From IMG/VR virus record IMGVR_UViG_3300031576_001279, positions 1-32,502 of that record: DNA of 32,502 nucleotides; one strand, given 5' to 3'. Positions within the stretch are counted from its first letter, which is position 1. Each line of letters opens with the position of its first letter. Positions 7,949-15,840 of this stretch are shown here, piece after piece. The notes beneath the pieces are model-generated. The model did not search any database and had not been told where the DNA came from. It saw only the letters and a program-made list of their open reading frames with translations. A program made the translations under genes and the position numbers. The stretch is from a virus.

Positions 7949-8365
7949 TTATTGAACGTTAAAATCAATTCCTGAACAGATGAATGGAAGATCAACGACC
8001 ATTTCAAGATCGCCTTGCGCTCCACCGCCTGCAGTTGCTGTAAACTCTAAATCCTTCAGCAGATGTTTTACGATCACCTGATCATCGCTGAGATAAACAA
8101 CAGGTGCATCAGTCGGAGCAATGTCAGTTTCATCCTTTCCAACTCCTGCAGCTTGACGGATCAGGTTCGACTCACTCAGCGCGAGCTTCATTGATCCTTC
8201 ATACTCTTCGTTACCGCGTGAACGCGATACAGGTTTCTTGCCGCGACCGTAATTGTTTTGCTTCGCGACACGTTTTTGATATGTCAGTTCTTTGATCTCG
8301 ACAACGATGTTGCCGAAGAGAACCAACTCTAAATCTTTCCATGCAAATGCACTTGGTACTGCCAT
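7949..8365 (-). CDS. Tail tube protein
   Basis: A 138-residue protein directly downstream of the sheath gene (11-bp gap), the universal sheath-tube order of contractile tails. It is small and strand-rich. A basic loop at residues 30-50 (KRVAKQNNYGRGKKPVSRSRG) is followed by NEEYEGSMKLALSE and a C-terminal block (LEMVVDLPFICSGIDF), as expected for a tube subunit that stacks as hexamers inside the sheath. It has no signal or membrane segment. It is the probable functional counterpart of the Mu tube protein M. Identification rests on size, fold pattern and synteny. Confidence 0.75.
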   Translation of the reverse strand: MAVPSAFAWKDLELVLFGNIVVEIKELTYQKRVAKQNNYGRGKKPVSRSRGNEEYEGSMKLALSESNLIRQAAGVGKDETDIAPTDAPVVYLSDDQVIVKHLLKDLEFTATAGGGAQGDLEMVVDLPFICSGIDFNVQ

Positions 8366-8376
8366 GATAAATTCGT

Positions 8377-9627
8377 TTAAACGTTAGTTACAAAAGTCAA
8401 ATGCCCTTCAATCTCTCCGATCTGTCCCATCTTCACAATGCCGAATGCAACATCAAGTTGTTTCGGTGCGTTGATTAAATCGGAATCAGGATCAACCTTA
8501 ACAGCGCGACCGGAGATTTCCAATTTGTTTGTCATGTTCAGATCGAGTGTCTTTTCTCCAACTGCATTCAGATATGCAATTGATGATGCTGAAAGTTTTC
8601 CTGTAGTCGGATTCAGCAGTTGCGATGATTTCACCAATGGCAAGTAAGCTGTGCGAAGAAGTCTTGCAGCTTTGTCTTTCACTCGACCGGATGAAATTGA
8701 TTCTTCCTGTTGCGTTGTAGCGCAGCATGTGTGATCATTGTTGAAGTAGTAACCATTGATGCCGACATAAGGCATAACGAAAATGAATCCCTTGTCTTCA
8801 ACAGCTTGATACGATGCTTCGTATGTTTCAATTGCAACACCGTTTGACAAAGCAGCTTTCACAAAACGCGATACTCCCGCGTCCTGAATATTTCCTTCCT
8901 GCACCCATCCGATGTTCTCATCAACTTTTCTGAGTGATACCATTCCGAGACAAGTACCGAGCGCTGATGCGCGTTTGTTCCATCCCGATAGCGCCAAATT
9001 TTTATCGTAGTCCGCACCGATACAAATTGAAACTTTCGGATTCTCACTTCCGAATGAACGCAGATTTGCAAGTGATGAAAGCGGAGTTTGAACATCGCAA
9101 CCTTCAAGTATCACCTGACATGGTTTGTGTGTTGTGTAAGCCCATGCAGCAAATGTTTGTGCGACTGAGATTGCAGCGCTCACCTCCGTTGGAATTCCTC
9201 CAACGTATGTTCCTGCTAAATGATTTTTGTTGACCATCACTGCAACCTGACGGATTTCACCGCCTGCATCGATCAACAATTTGCGGGCATAGATTTCAGT
9301 CGCATCAGTCAACATGGTTGAAGGCGACACTAATGGAGTACCATCTGATTCAATCAAACGAATCCACAATTTTCCTTTCGGAGACTTGCGGAAGAATTCG
9401 GAAATGTTCCAGTGAAGTAATTCACTGTTGGTTGTATCGTAGAGCGCAGTGATCCCTAAATCCTCAGCATCTTTTACCGAGAACAATTGCGCAGTCGTTT
9501 GAAACGCTAACCCGGATGGAGCAACCGCAACTCCTGCGATCAATCCACTGATCCGATCCGCGCCTTCCTGAGCAGGCCCAAGAGCGCCCTCTTCTTTGAT
9601 AATGCTTACACCTTGTACGTTCGACAT
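8377..9627 (-). CDS. Tail sheath protein (DUF2586-like)
   Basis: A 416-residue protein that forms the contractile outer sheath. It opens with MSNVQGVSIIKEEG, like DUF2586-type sheaths of Bacteroidota phages, and carries an FFRKSPKGKLWIRLI segment (about residues 79-93). A central region AAWAYTTHKPCQVILEG resembles the sheath core. The C-terminus ends in the interlocking strands IVKMGQIGEIEGHLTFVTNV, typical of the donor arm that extends to a neighbouring subunit. It is the first tail gene after the gp35-like protein. The Mu equivalent is L (gp39), about 495 residues, so this copy is compact. Confidence 0.8.
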   Translation of the reverse strand: MSNVQGVSIIKEEGALGPAQEGADRISGLIAGVAVAPSGLAFQTTAQLFSVKDAEDLGITALYDTTNSELLHWNISEFFRKSPKGKLWIRLIESDGTPLVSPSTMLTDATEIYARKLLIDAGGEIRQVAVMVNKNHLAGTYVGGIPTEVSAAISVAQTFAAWAYTTHKPCQVILEGCDVQTPLSSLANLRSFGSENPKVSICIGADYDKNLALSGWNKRASALGTCLGMVSLRKVDENIGWVQEGNIQDAGVSRFVKAALSNGVAIETYEASYQAVEDKGFIFVMPYVGINGYYFNNDHTCCATTQQEESISSGRVKDKAARLLRTAYLPLVKSSQLLNPTTGKLSASSIAYLNAVGEKTLDLNMTNKLEISGRAVKVDPDSDLINAPKQLDVAFGIVKMGQIGEIEGHLTFVTNV

Positions 9628-9653
9628 CGTTTACGTTTTTGAATTGAGAAAAT

Positions 9654-10085
9654 TTATTCAGTCGTGGATGAAGCGCTCGCCTTCTGCTCATCATCCAGTT
9701 CAAGCAGTGCGATCAAATCTTTTTTGAAATCCTTTTCACCGAATTTCAAATTGCGATCAGTGCAGAGTTGCTGCAGCTTTTCTTTGTTCATCAGGGAGTA
9801 GTCAACCTTCTTGTCTTCTTCGTTGCCGGATTCATTCTCGCCATCATCATTGGATGAAGCAGAGTTATTTTCATTTGATGATGTGTCATCATCCTTCACC
9901 GCTTTGAGTTTCATTTCATCGCGTGTGAACGAATCAATCTGCGATGCTTTGTCTTCACCTTCAACTGATCCGAGTGCGTCATTCAAATTTGAGAATGCAT
10001 GTCCGTGATTGTTTACATGCACTTCATCGAAAGGATGAGTTTCAAAAACTCCCTTCGCGATTTTTTTCTTTTCGTTGCGATTCAT
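9654..10085 (-). CDS. gp35-like protein with a C-terminal HeH/SAP-like domain
   Basis: A 143-residue protein. The N-terminus has the segment ETHPFDEVHVNNHGHAF, recalling the FluMu/HI1506-type proteins found between capsid and tail genes in Mu-like phages. Residues about 65-95 are a low-complexity acidic linker rich in D, S, N and E. Residues about 95-130 (YSLMNKEKLQQLCTDRNLKF, then FKKDLIALLELDDEQ) form a helix-extension-helix as in HeH/SAP motifs. It probably sits at the head-tail junction or on the capsid; this is inferred. It lies 4 bp from the holin/spanin ORF and 26 bp before the sheath. Confidence 0.6.
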   Translation of the reverse strand: MNRNEKKKIAKGVFETHPFDEVHVNNHGHAFSNLNDALGSVEGEDKASQIDSFTRDEMKLKAVKDDDTSSNENNSASSNDDGENESGNEEDKKVDYSLMNKEKLQQLCTDRNLKFGEKDFKKDLIALLELDDEQKASASSTTE

Positions 10086-10089
10086 TTTT

Positions 10090-10620
10090 TTAAATGGGTT
10101 TAATAAGTCTTAAAAGTCTGTGAGGCTTCATGTAGCCGATAACAATTCCGATCAGCCCATAAAGCGGGATCATGTACCATTTCGCATAGCGAGGCACACG
10201 CTTAACAGTTAAAGTCGTTGTCTCTTTTGTCCCGGTGGATTGAAAAGCGAGTTGAACGATTGTTTCTCTTTGTTTGGTGATGATCATTTCAAGTGAGTCA
10301 CATCTTGCCTCAGCATAAATTGAATCACCGCGTGACTCGATGATGATCACTGCATTGTTGTTTCCTTTCTTCTCAATGTAGAAGTCCTTTAGATGTCCGT
10401 TGGAATCGCAGGGAGATTCAATCAGTGCAGTGACTGTATCGAGTTTTGTTTTGATGATGGTGTCACGCACTTCAACAAGTCTGTCACGGAAGAAAGAATC
10501 CGTTTTGATGATCTCAGTTCGATCACCAAATTTTTGTGCGCATCGCTTTTGCGTTACGCACGAAGAGAGTAAACCCAACGAGACCAGGAATAAAAGAAAT
10601 TTCAATTTCCCGATCTTCAT
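10090..10620 (-). CDS. Nested u-spanin from the internal ATG
   Basis: The ATG at 10620-10618 (codon 60 of the larger ORF) would give a 176-residue product. It begins MKIGKLKFLLFLVSLGLLSSC, a textbook lipoprotein signal with the lipidated Cys at position 21, and it ends with an inner-membrane segment about 13 residues before the C-terminus. A signal peptidase II site cannot work from the middle of a two-pass membrane protein in the usual way, so an independent start is the simplest reading. No strong Shine-Dalgarno is seen; the leader is CCGAAA, acceptable in Bacteroidota. Confidence 0.5.
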   Translation of the reverse strand: MKIGKLKFLLFLVSLGLLSSCVTQKRCAQKFGDRTEIIKTDSFFRDRLVEVRDTIIKTKLDTVTALIESPCDSNGHLKDFYIEKKGNNNAVIIIESRGDSIYAEARCDSLEMIITKQRETIVQLAFQSTGTKETTTLTVKRVPRYAKWYMIPLYGLIGIVIGYMKPHRLLRLIKPI

Positions 10621-10797
10621 TTTCGGATCAGGCAGTCCGATCAGGATCACTCCGATTGCAATGATCGCTGTCACCTCTTCCCACTTCAACTTCAAAACGA
10701 AGATGCTTGCAATGCCCGCAAGAACGATGATCACTCCGATGATGGTTGTCACCGGGCCGCCTCTTACGTTTTCTCTGATGTACTTTAAAATTTCCAT
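10090..10797 (-). CDS. In-frame holin plus u-spanin polypeptide
   Basis: A 235-residue ORF with two functional parts. Residues 1-58 have two hydrophobic segments (about 16-35 and 42-55) and look like a small two-pass holin. From Met60 the sequence restarts as a lipoprotein: MKIGKLK, a hydrophobic stretch and a lipobox LLSSC (Cys80). A charged, strand/helix periplasmic region (81-205) follows, then a C-terminal membrane segment (about 207-223). An outer-membrane lipid anchor plus a C-terminal inner-membrane segment is the architecture of unimolecular spanins (T1 gp11 type), which fuse inner and outer membranes at lysis. No stop separates the parts. The endolysin gene is next upstream. Confidence 0.65.
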   Translation of the reverse strand: MEILKYIRENVRGGPVTTIIGVIIVLAGIASIFVLKLKWEEVTAIIAIGVILIGLPDPKMKIGKLKFLLFLVSLGLLSSCVTQKRCAQKFGDRTEIIKTDSFFRDRLVEVRDTIIKTKLDTVTALIESPCDSNGHLKDFYIEKKGNNNAVIIIESRGDSIYAEARCDSLEMIITKQRETIVQLAFQSTGTKETTTLTVKRVPRYAKWYMIPLYGLIGIVIGYMKPHRLLRLIKPI

Positions 10798-10810
10798 TTT
10801 GAGTTTTTAA

Positions 10811-10850
10811 AAAGTGGCGGAGTTAATTAACCACAATGCTCCGCCACTTT
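10811..10850 (-). terminator. Strong hairpin after the endolysin gene, probable intrinsic terminator
   Basis: Arms 10811-10822 (AAAGTGGCGGAG) and 10839-10850 pair perfectly over 12 bp around a 16-nt loop that contains TTAATTAA. Read on the minus strand, the stem is followed by a short T-run and AAAAAC. It lies between the endolysin stop (10875) and the holin start (10797). It may terminate or attenuate the capsid/endolysin transcript before the holin/spanin and tail genes, or it may stabilise an mRNA end. On the plus strand the T-run is weaker. Confidence 0.6.
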
Positions 10851-10874
10851 GCATGAACCACCTGATTGAAGAGT

Positions 10875-11321
10875 TTATCCTTCCTGCTGATTTATGATTT
10901 CTAATTCAGCAGTTTTTGTTGTTCCAATTTGCGTGAAGAGGTAATTGTAGAAAGCTTCGAATGCGCTCTTGCTTTCTGTTACCATGTCAACAGCTTTCGA
11001 TTTACCGGGCAGAATACATCCTGCAGTATCTGCATCTGTATTGCCCGGATGAATCCTGATCCCGCTCCATGTTGTCCCGGCTTCCTCCACAGTAAGTTTC
11101 GGATTGTCGTAAACAAGCGGCATCAGTTTATTGTATCGATTGCTGTGAGTGATCTTCACAGTATAATTTCCTGCAGGAATACAAGTCTCAGATTTGATCT
11201 TCACTCCAACTACCCGCGCAACATCTTCCAACGTGTAACATTGGAAAACACCATCCACATACAACTCACCAATGGTGGAGTTGGTCGTGAATATTTTGCG
11301 GATCAGTTTTAGTTTCAGCAT
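10875..11321 (-). CDS. DUF5675-like protein, probable endolysin
   Basis: A 148-residue protein recalling the DUF5675 family, common in Bacteroidota phages and prophages. It has IGELYVDGVFQCYTLED near the N-terminus and a signature GIRIHPGNTDADTAGC (residues 87-102), where His91 and Cys102 are arranged like the H...GC active site of L,D-transpeptidase-type folds. A peptidoglycan-cleaving role fits the neighbouring holin/u-spanin ORF and the lack of any other lysozyme in the window. It has no signal peptide, so release would depend on the holin. The family's biochemical activity is not known to me. Confidence 0.6.
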   Translation of the reverse strand: MLKLKLIRKIFTTNSTIGELYVDGVFQCYTLEDVARVVGVKIKSETCIPAGNYTVKITHSNRYNKLMPLVYDNPKLTVEEAGTTWSGIRIHPGNTDADTAGCILPGKSKAVDMVTESKSAFEAFYNYLFTQIGTTKTAELEIINQQEG

Positions 11322-11353
11322 GAGAATTATATTCCTGCAGTCAGAATTTCAGA

Positions 11354-12472
11354 TTACGATACAAGAGTTTCAATCAACGAAACGATTCCCTTTCCGTCTG
11401 TGCGGAATTTCTTGAATCCTCCGAGTACCAGTGCAGACAATATGTTTCCATAATTTGCCGCGTCCTCTTCATTGATGAAGACTTTCACATCTGTTACACC
11501 ACGAGCGGTGTAAAGCGGATGGAAGAAAAGAATACTCTCGTTGTCTGTTGCAGCGCCTGCAGCACCAACAGCTTTTACAACCGGAGTTCCCGTATTGTCA
11601 TACACGGCATTTCTGCTGCGAGTCATTACATCAAATCCAAAAATTCTTCCGATTGCGCCTTCGGTCAATCCTGCAGATGATCCGATTTTGTCAGCGTGAA
11701 TGAATTCGTCAATCTTCAAAATGTCAGCAAGAAGATCAGCAGGAACAAGCATGATCTTTCCCTGATCAGGAATATCCATGCGCCCGGTCAACCGATGAAC
11801 TTCAACAATGTCAGCACGTGTAACAGCACTTCGTGTTCCTGTTGCTGATGGTGACAGTGCAGCGCGAGCTGTACCTGTAGTTCTCACTTGATTTGCCGCC
11901 AATGATGCTGCCCATGCAACGGCTGCTTCATCAGCCATTCGCGTGATCAATTGAGAATTATGTGCTGAAAGCAAATCAATTCGCTTGGCATAAGAAGCTT
12001 GCAACTCTTCCGTCCATTGCAGCAACGTTGGAGTTGTTGTGTATTCGTCAACACTAAGTTGATTGATTGTGTCGGTACGCTTTACTGCAGTTGCAGGAAG
12101 TGATGTTCTGTTTTTAACAACAGCCGGATCAGTACCAGCTTGCGGTATGTTAATTGTCTTCGCTCCCTTCTCTGCATAAATTCCGAAGTCTCGACTCTTC
12201 ATGAAGATTTCGTTTGCAGGGAAAAGTGTCGATGCTAATTGCTCCGACCATATCTCCGGTTCGATGCCACTATAATGAACACCGGGCATGATCTGCGGCT
12301 TCGGAAGAAATTTCAGTGAATAGATTCCACCTGTAATTGGAATGCTCCACAACGGATCAATGTCCGGTGCTGCACTCATTGGGAATCCGGTAATGCAAAA
12401 ACAGATCATCAAATGGATGAGTGTTTTTACAATGGCGAACGAACGTGTCTTACTGTGCTTGTTGCGTTTCAT
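11354..12472 (-). CDS. Major capsid protein
   Basis: A 372-residue HK97-fold-type capsid candidate, directly downstream of the protease/scaffold gene. Supporting features are a helical-spine-like region (VDEYTTTPTLLQWTEELQAS, residues about 140-160, then a long helix through ITRMADEAAVAWAASLAANQ), an LVPADLLADIL segment, GRIFGFDVMTRS as in phage capsid A-domains, and a C-terminal block with FINEEDAANYGNIL. The first 31 residues look like a signal peptide (KRNKHSKTR, then a hydrophobic run ending GFPMSAAP), which is odd for a capsid. A start at Met32 (ATG 12379-12377) would give 341 residues. Confidence 0.75.
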   Translation of the reverse strand: MKRNKHSKTRSFAIVKTLIHLMICFCITGFPMSAAPDIDPLWSIPITGGIYSLKFLPKPQIMPGVHYSGIEPEIWSEQLASTLFPANEIFMKSRDFGIYAEKGAKTINIPQAGTDPAVVKNRTSLPATAVKRTDTINQLSVDEYTTTPTLLQWTEELQASYAKRIDLLSAHNSQLITRMADEAAVAWAASLAANQVRTTGTARAALSPSATGTRSAVTRADIVEVHRLTGRMDIPDQGKIMLVPADLLADILKIDEFIHADKIGSSAGLTEGAIGRIFGFDVMTRSRNAVYDNTGTPVVKAVGAAGAATDNESILFFHPLYTARGVTDVKVFINEEDAANYGNILSALVLGGFKKFRTDGKGIVSLIETLVS

Positions 12473-12539
12473 TTTACTCTGAGTTTTGATTTGAATTGAA
12501 AATGTTGTTTTGAATTAGTAATGACTGCGACAAGCAGTT

Positions 12540-13013
12540 TTATCTTTTCGGCTTCCGTTTGAACTTCGCCTCAAATATTTTTTCGTATTCATCGGGACGC
12601 GAATTCTGCATCTCAGCTAAACCCTTCGGGTCTTTCTTGCTCCACTCATCATATCCCCACTTGCTGCGATCTTCACCATCCTCGCCTTTCTTTTCATCGC
12701 GCTTCAGGTTTGTTAAATCCTTTACCGCTTCCATGCCGTCAAACATTTTTCTCATTGCATCGACAGATGAACTCTGCGCAATGTTCTCGAAGCTTTCACG
12801 TTGCTTCTCTGTGATCTTACCCGCACTGATTGCAGCGCTGATAATTTCCTTTTTCATGTTTGTCATTTGCGCATCCGCTTCCGTTTTTAAGCGAGTGTTT
12901 TCATCACCGAGCGATTTGATTTTTGTTTCAATCGCTTCAGCTAATCCTTTCTCAGAAAGGTTTTCGAAGTTGGTCATACCCAACTGCAGAGCAAGTTTTT
13001 TTAATTGTTCCAT
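12540..13013 (-). CDS. Nested scaffold protein from an internal start
   Basis: Codon 232 of the protease gene is an ATG (13013-13011) that opens MEQLKKLALQLGMTNFENLS. It starts exactly where the helical scaffold begins, after a linker (PNTKIDENNSD). The product would have 157 residues with a long coiled coil and an acidic-to-basic C-terminus. Mu and lambda-like phages make a separate scaffold from such an internal start. Translation from this ATG is inferred; no strong Shine-Dalgarno is visible. Confidence 0.45.
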   Translation of the reverse strand: MEQLKKLALQLGMTNFENLSEKGLAEAIETKIKSLGDENTRLKTEADAQMTNMKKEIISAAISAGKITEKQRESFENIAQSSSVDAMRKMFDGMEAVKDLTNLKRDEKKGEDGEDRSKWGYDEWSKKDPKGLAEMQNSRPDEYEKIFEAKFKRKPKR

Positions 13014-13706
13014 GTCAGAATTGTTTTCGTCAATTTTTGTGTTTGGTTTGTGAGCCGCCATCAATGCGGAAAATTTTTGCGTGAGTTCCGTGTTCATCGA
13101 ATTGAGGAACATGTCCACGTTCGCTTTGTCTTTCTTTTCAGGAAGTCTTGTATTGGTAGCAACCGGATCAACGATCTCATCGATCAATCCTGCTGTAATC
13201 ATTTCTTCAGGAGTAAACCATGATTCAACACCGTAGCCCATCCATGTTGCAACTTCCTCTTTTGTTTTTCCGGTGATGCGGATCAGTTCATCAGAAAGTA
13301 AGTTGGTGAGCTTGTCAGCTACATCAGCAGCTTGACGCAATTGCGATGCATCACCGCAAGCATAACCTTGCACCGGGTGCAACATCAACATCGATACTTG
13401 CGCAGCATATCTTTTTCTTCCTGCTAAGAATATAAGCGCTGCAATGCTCGAAGCTTCACCGTCAATAAAGCAGTGAACTTCTACCGTTGCGGTTTTGATG
13501 ATGTTGTAAATGGCGAGACCTTCGAACACTCCGCCTCCGCGAGAATTGATCCGCACTTTGATCAGTGGATAAACTGAAGCGAGTAAATTGAAATCATCGA
13601 GAAACTTTTTCGCGCTGAAATCTGACCACGAAAAAATATCTCCGTAGAGATAAATCGTAGCGTAGTTGCCACTCGAATTTTCAAAAATGTACCAGCCTCT
13701 ATTCAT
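12540..13706 (-). CDS. ClpP-like prohead protease with C-terminal scaffold (Mu I/Z arrangement)
   Basis: A 388-residue protein. Residues 1-185 are a ClpP/S49-like serine protease: INSRGGGVFEGLAIYN (53-68), the nucleophile elbow DGEASSIAA with Ser87 as the likely nucleophile, MLMLHPVQGY with His110, and WFTPEEMITAGLIDEIVD near the end. Residues about 230-388 are charged coiled coil and form the scaffold, ending in a basic KFKRKPKR tail. In Mu the protease (I) removes its own scaffold (Z) from the prohead. Here it reads away from the divergent terminase block and precedes the capsid by 67 bp. Confidence 0.85.
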   Translation of the reverse strand: MNRGWYIFENSSGNYATIYLYGDIFSWSDFSAKKFLDDFNLLASVYPLIKVRINSRGGGVFEGLAIYNIIKTATVEVHCFIDGEASSIAALIFLAGRKRYAAQVSMLMLHPVQGYACGDASQLRQAADVADKLTNLLSDELIRITGKTKEEVATWMGYGVESWFTPEEMITAGLIDEIVDPVATNTRLPEKKDKANVDMFLNSMNTELTQKFSALMAAHKPNTKIDENNSDMEQLKKLALQLGMTNFENLSEKGLAEAIETKIKSLGDENTRLKTEADAQMTNMKKEIISAAISAGKITEKQRESFENIAQSSSVDAMRKMFDGMEAVKDLTNLKRDEKKGEDGEDRSKWGYDEWSKKDPKGLAEMQNSRPDEYEKIFEAKFKRKPKR

Positions 13707-13864
13707 GATTCGGAGGCAAAGAAAAGTTTCGATTACACTGAGAAAAAGAGTGGGTTTTGTATTCTTCCGCGAATCGGGAAAAGTTTTCCGCGCAGACGGA
13801 AAATTAGAATTCGCGCACTGTGGCTGCGTTTGCTACGGAGGTTACTTTGCAGCAAACAATTTCA
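13707..13864. promoter_or_regulatory. Divergent late-gene control region
   Basis: 158 bp between the start of the leftward protease/capsid block and the rightward terminase block. It contains a 7-bp inverted repeat with a 6-nt loop (TTTTCCG 13784-13790, CGGAAAA 13797-13803) and a TTCCGCG word near 13775 that partly repeats the left arm. A TTACTTTG at 13842-13849 resembles a Bacteroidota -7 box but lacks a clear -33 partner. Both late operons must start here or near here, so the inverted repeat is a candidate site for a late activator. The function is inferred from geometry. Confidence 0.4.
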
Positions 13865-14308
13865 ATGCATAAAGCGAAAAAAGTTTTCAGAAATAATTCG
13901 CGTGATAATAAGCGAGCGCTCGCTCTTGAATTGTACATGAATTCGGATTTGAACCAAAAGCAAATCTGTGAGATCATTGGATGGACTGAAAAGACATTTT
14001 CTGAAAACAAAATTAAGTTCGGGTGGGATGAATTAAAAGGTGCGACAACGATCACACCGCATAAGATCATTTCCAAATTGTACAAGCGGCTCGATACGAT
14101 GACAGAGGAAGGAATGCCTCTTGCCGCTGATGAGATCATCAAGATTGCAAAATCAATTGAGAAGCTCACGGATAAGCGCACAACCATTTCTCACATCATA
14201 AATGTTTTCAAAGAGTTTAACACGTTCGTCATGGGTAGGGATGGTGATCTCGGAAAAAAAGTAAATGATTTGATGAACGAATTCATCGCAGGAAAAATCA
14301 ATGGCTAA
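13865..14308 (+). CDS. Terminase small subunit-like protein (DUF1804/gp27 position)
   Basis: From ATG 13865 this is a 147-residue protein. Residues about 20-55 form a helix-turn-helix of terminase small-subunit type (MNSDLNQKQICEIIGWTEKT, then FSENKIKFGWDELK). The rest is helical and probably drives oligomerisation. The start at ATG 13865 (MHKAKK) is chosen over an in-frame GTG at 13820, whose extra residues look like leader sequence. The gene overlaps the large terminase by 8 bp, so the two should be translated together. The role is DNA recognition at the start of headful packaging. Confidence 0.7.
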   Translation: MHKAKKVFRNNSRDNKRALALELYMNSDLNQKQICEIIGWTEKTFSENKIKFGWDELKGATTITPHKIISKLYKRLDTMTEEGMPLAADEIIKIAKSIEKLTDKRTTISHIINVFKEFNTFVMGRDGDLGKKVNDLMNEFIAGKING

Positions 14309-15839
14309 TCACCTCGCATCAACTACAGTAAGACGCTCACTCAAAGAATGGCAATTATTCTGCGAGCAGGTTCAAGCGTCCAGTGCTGTTCCTTTCAATG
14401 ACACGAAAGCGAAACAGAAAGCGAGAGTTGATCGCGCATTGAAGGATTACGAATTCTTTTTTCAAACGTATCTGAAAGAGTTAGCAGATTCACCGAGCGC
14501 AAAATTTCAAATCGCTGCAGCGAATAAAATTCTGAAAGAGAAAAAGATCGTTGCTGTTTTAGAGTGGGCGCGTGAACATGCGAAGAGTATTGTTTCCAAC
14601 ATCGCAATTCCAATGTGGTTGATCGCGCACAACGAATTAACCGGAATGGTTCTCGTTGGAAAGAACGAAGATGATGCTTGCAACTTACTCAGTGATCTGC
14701 AGGCGCAGCTTCAGTTCAATGAATTGTTCGCTCATGATTTCGGAGTGCAATACAATTTCGGAAGTTGGGAAGAAGGAAGATTCACAACAAAAAACGGATC
14801 ACACTTTATCGCGCTCGGAAGAAAACAATCACCGAGAGGTATTCGCAAAATGGCGAAGCGTCCAAATCTTGCAGTGGTGGATGACGTTGATGATGATGAG
14901 TTAGTTCTCAATCCGAAATTGGTTGACAAGATTTACAAAATTCTTTTTGGTGCGTTGTATTTCGCGCTGTCGATCAAAGGGCCTGCGAGAATGATTTTCG
15001 CAGGGAACAGAATTCATCAGCGCTCAGTGCTCGCACATGTTGTTGGTGACATCGCTCCGGGAGTTCCGAAGCGCGAAGGAATATTTCATTCCAAAGTTTG
15101 TGCGATTGAAAAGGGAAAACCCGCATGGCCGGAACGATATACACTTGCAGAGTTGAATGAAAAGATTCGTGTCGCAGGCCCGACATTAGCGAACAGAGAA
15201 TTCTTTCACATCAATCATGTGGAAGGAAAAATTTTCAAAGACACTTTGTTTCATTGGAGACCACTCCCGCCATTGAAGGATTACAAAGTGATCATCGGAT
15301 ATTTCGATCCATCATTCGAAGACAAACCAACATCTGATTTCAAAGCGATCAGAGTTTGGGGATTGCACAAGGATGATCTTCATTGCATCAAATCTTTCTG
15401 CAGAAGATGCTCGCTGAACATTGCGTTTGAATGGATGATTGAAGTTGAGAAAAAACTTCCTGCAGGAGTCGGCATCATTTGGTATTGCGAGAAACAATTT
15501 TTTAACCGCCCTGTGATTGATGCGCTTTATGAAGTCGTGAAAACAACCGGACATAATCTTAGTGTGATTCAGGATAGCCGTGTCAAGGAAAATAAATTCA
15601 CGCGCATTGTAAAAATGGAATCGCAGTACACGTTGAATCATGTGTACTACAATGCCGAAGAGCAGCACAGCGCAGATATGATCGAGGCGAATAATCAGGT
15701 GAAAGGAATTGAACCCGGTTACAATGGCCCTGATGATGCACCGGATGCTGATGAAGGTGCATGGCATTACTTATCAATGCACTTACCCGGTGCGGATTTC
15801 AGACCACAAATTTTCAAACGAAAACCAAACGGTTGGTAA
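14301..15839 (+). CDS. Terminase large subunit (Mu gp28-like)
   Basis: A 512-residue packaging motor and headful nuclease. The ATPase half has a degenerate Walker A at residues about 89-96 (WAREHAKS, with His-Ala where Gly is usual, as in many Mu/P2-type terminases), a Walker B NLAVVDDVDDDE (189-200) and a coupling-type segment around FAGNRIHQ. The nuclease half begins VIIGYFDPSFEDKPTSDFKA, with Asp336 and Asp346 as likely metal ligands, and later contains an IIWYCEKQFF strand. The C-terminus is acidic (GPDDAPDADEG). It overlaps the small subunit by 8 bp and lies 1 bp from the next gene. Confidence 0.85.
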   Translation: MANHLASTTVRRSLKEWQLFCEQVQASSAVPFNDTKAKQKARVDRALKDYEFFFQTYLKELADSPSAKFQIAAANKILKEKKIVAVLEWAREHAKSIVSNIAIPMWLIAHNELTGMVLVGKNEDDACNLLSDLQAQLQFNELFAHDFGVQYNFGSWEEGRFTTKNGSHFIALGRKQSPRGIRKMAKRPNLAVVDDVDDDELVLNPKLVDKIYKILFGALYFALSIKGPARMIFAGNRIHQRSVLAHVVGDIAPGVPKREGIFHSKVCAIEKGKPAWPERYTLAELNEKIRVAGPTLANREFFHINHVEGKIFKDTLFHWRPLPPLKDYKVIIGYFDPSFEDKPTSDFKAIRVWGLHKDDLHCIKSFCRRCSLNIAFEWMIEVEKKLPAGVGIIWYCEKQFFNRPVIDALYEVVKTTGHNLSVIQDSRVKENKFTRIVKMESQYTLNHVYYNAEEQHSADMIEANNQVKGIEPGYNGPDDAPDADEGAWHYLSMHLPGADFRPQIFKRKPNGW

Positions 15840-15840
15840 C

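Noticed and set aside
12559-13053. A 164-codon plus-strand frame opposite the protease/scaffold gene
   Set aside because: Ser/Phe-rich, the antisense of a Lys/Glu coiled coil. The minus strand carries clear protease motifs.
13820-13864. GTG start for the small terminase
   Set aside because: The extra 15 residues are not like the family, and ATG 13865 is a normal start.
15709-15840. Upstream extension of the coiled-coil protein into the terminase gene
   Set aside because: The ATG at 15841 directly after the terminase stop starts the membrane segment, and the extension is a shadow of terminase codons.
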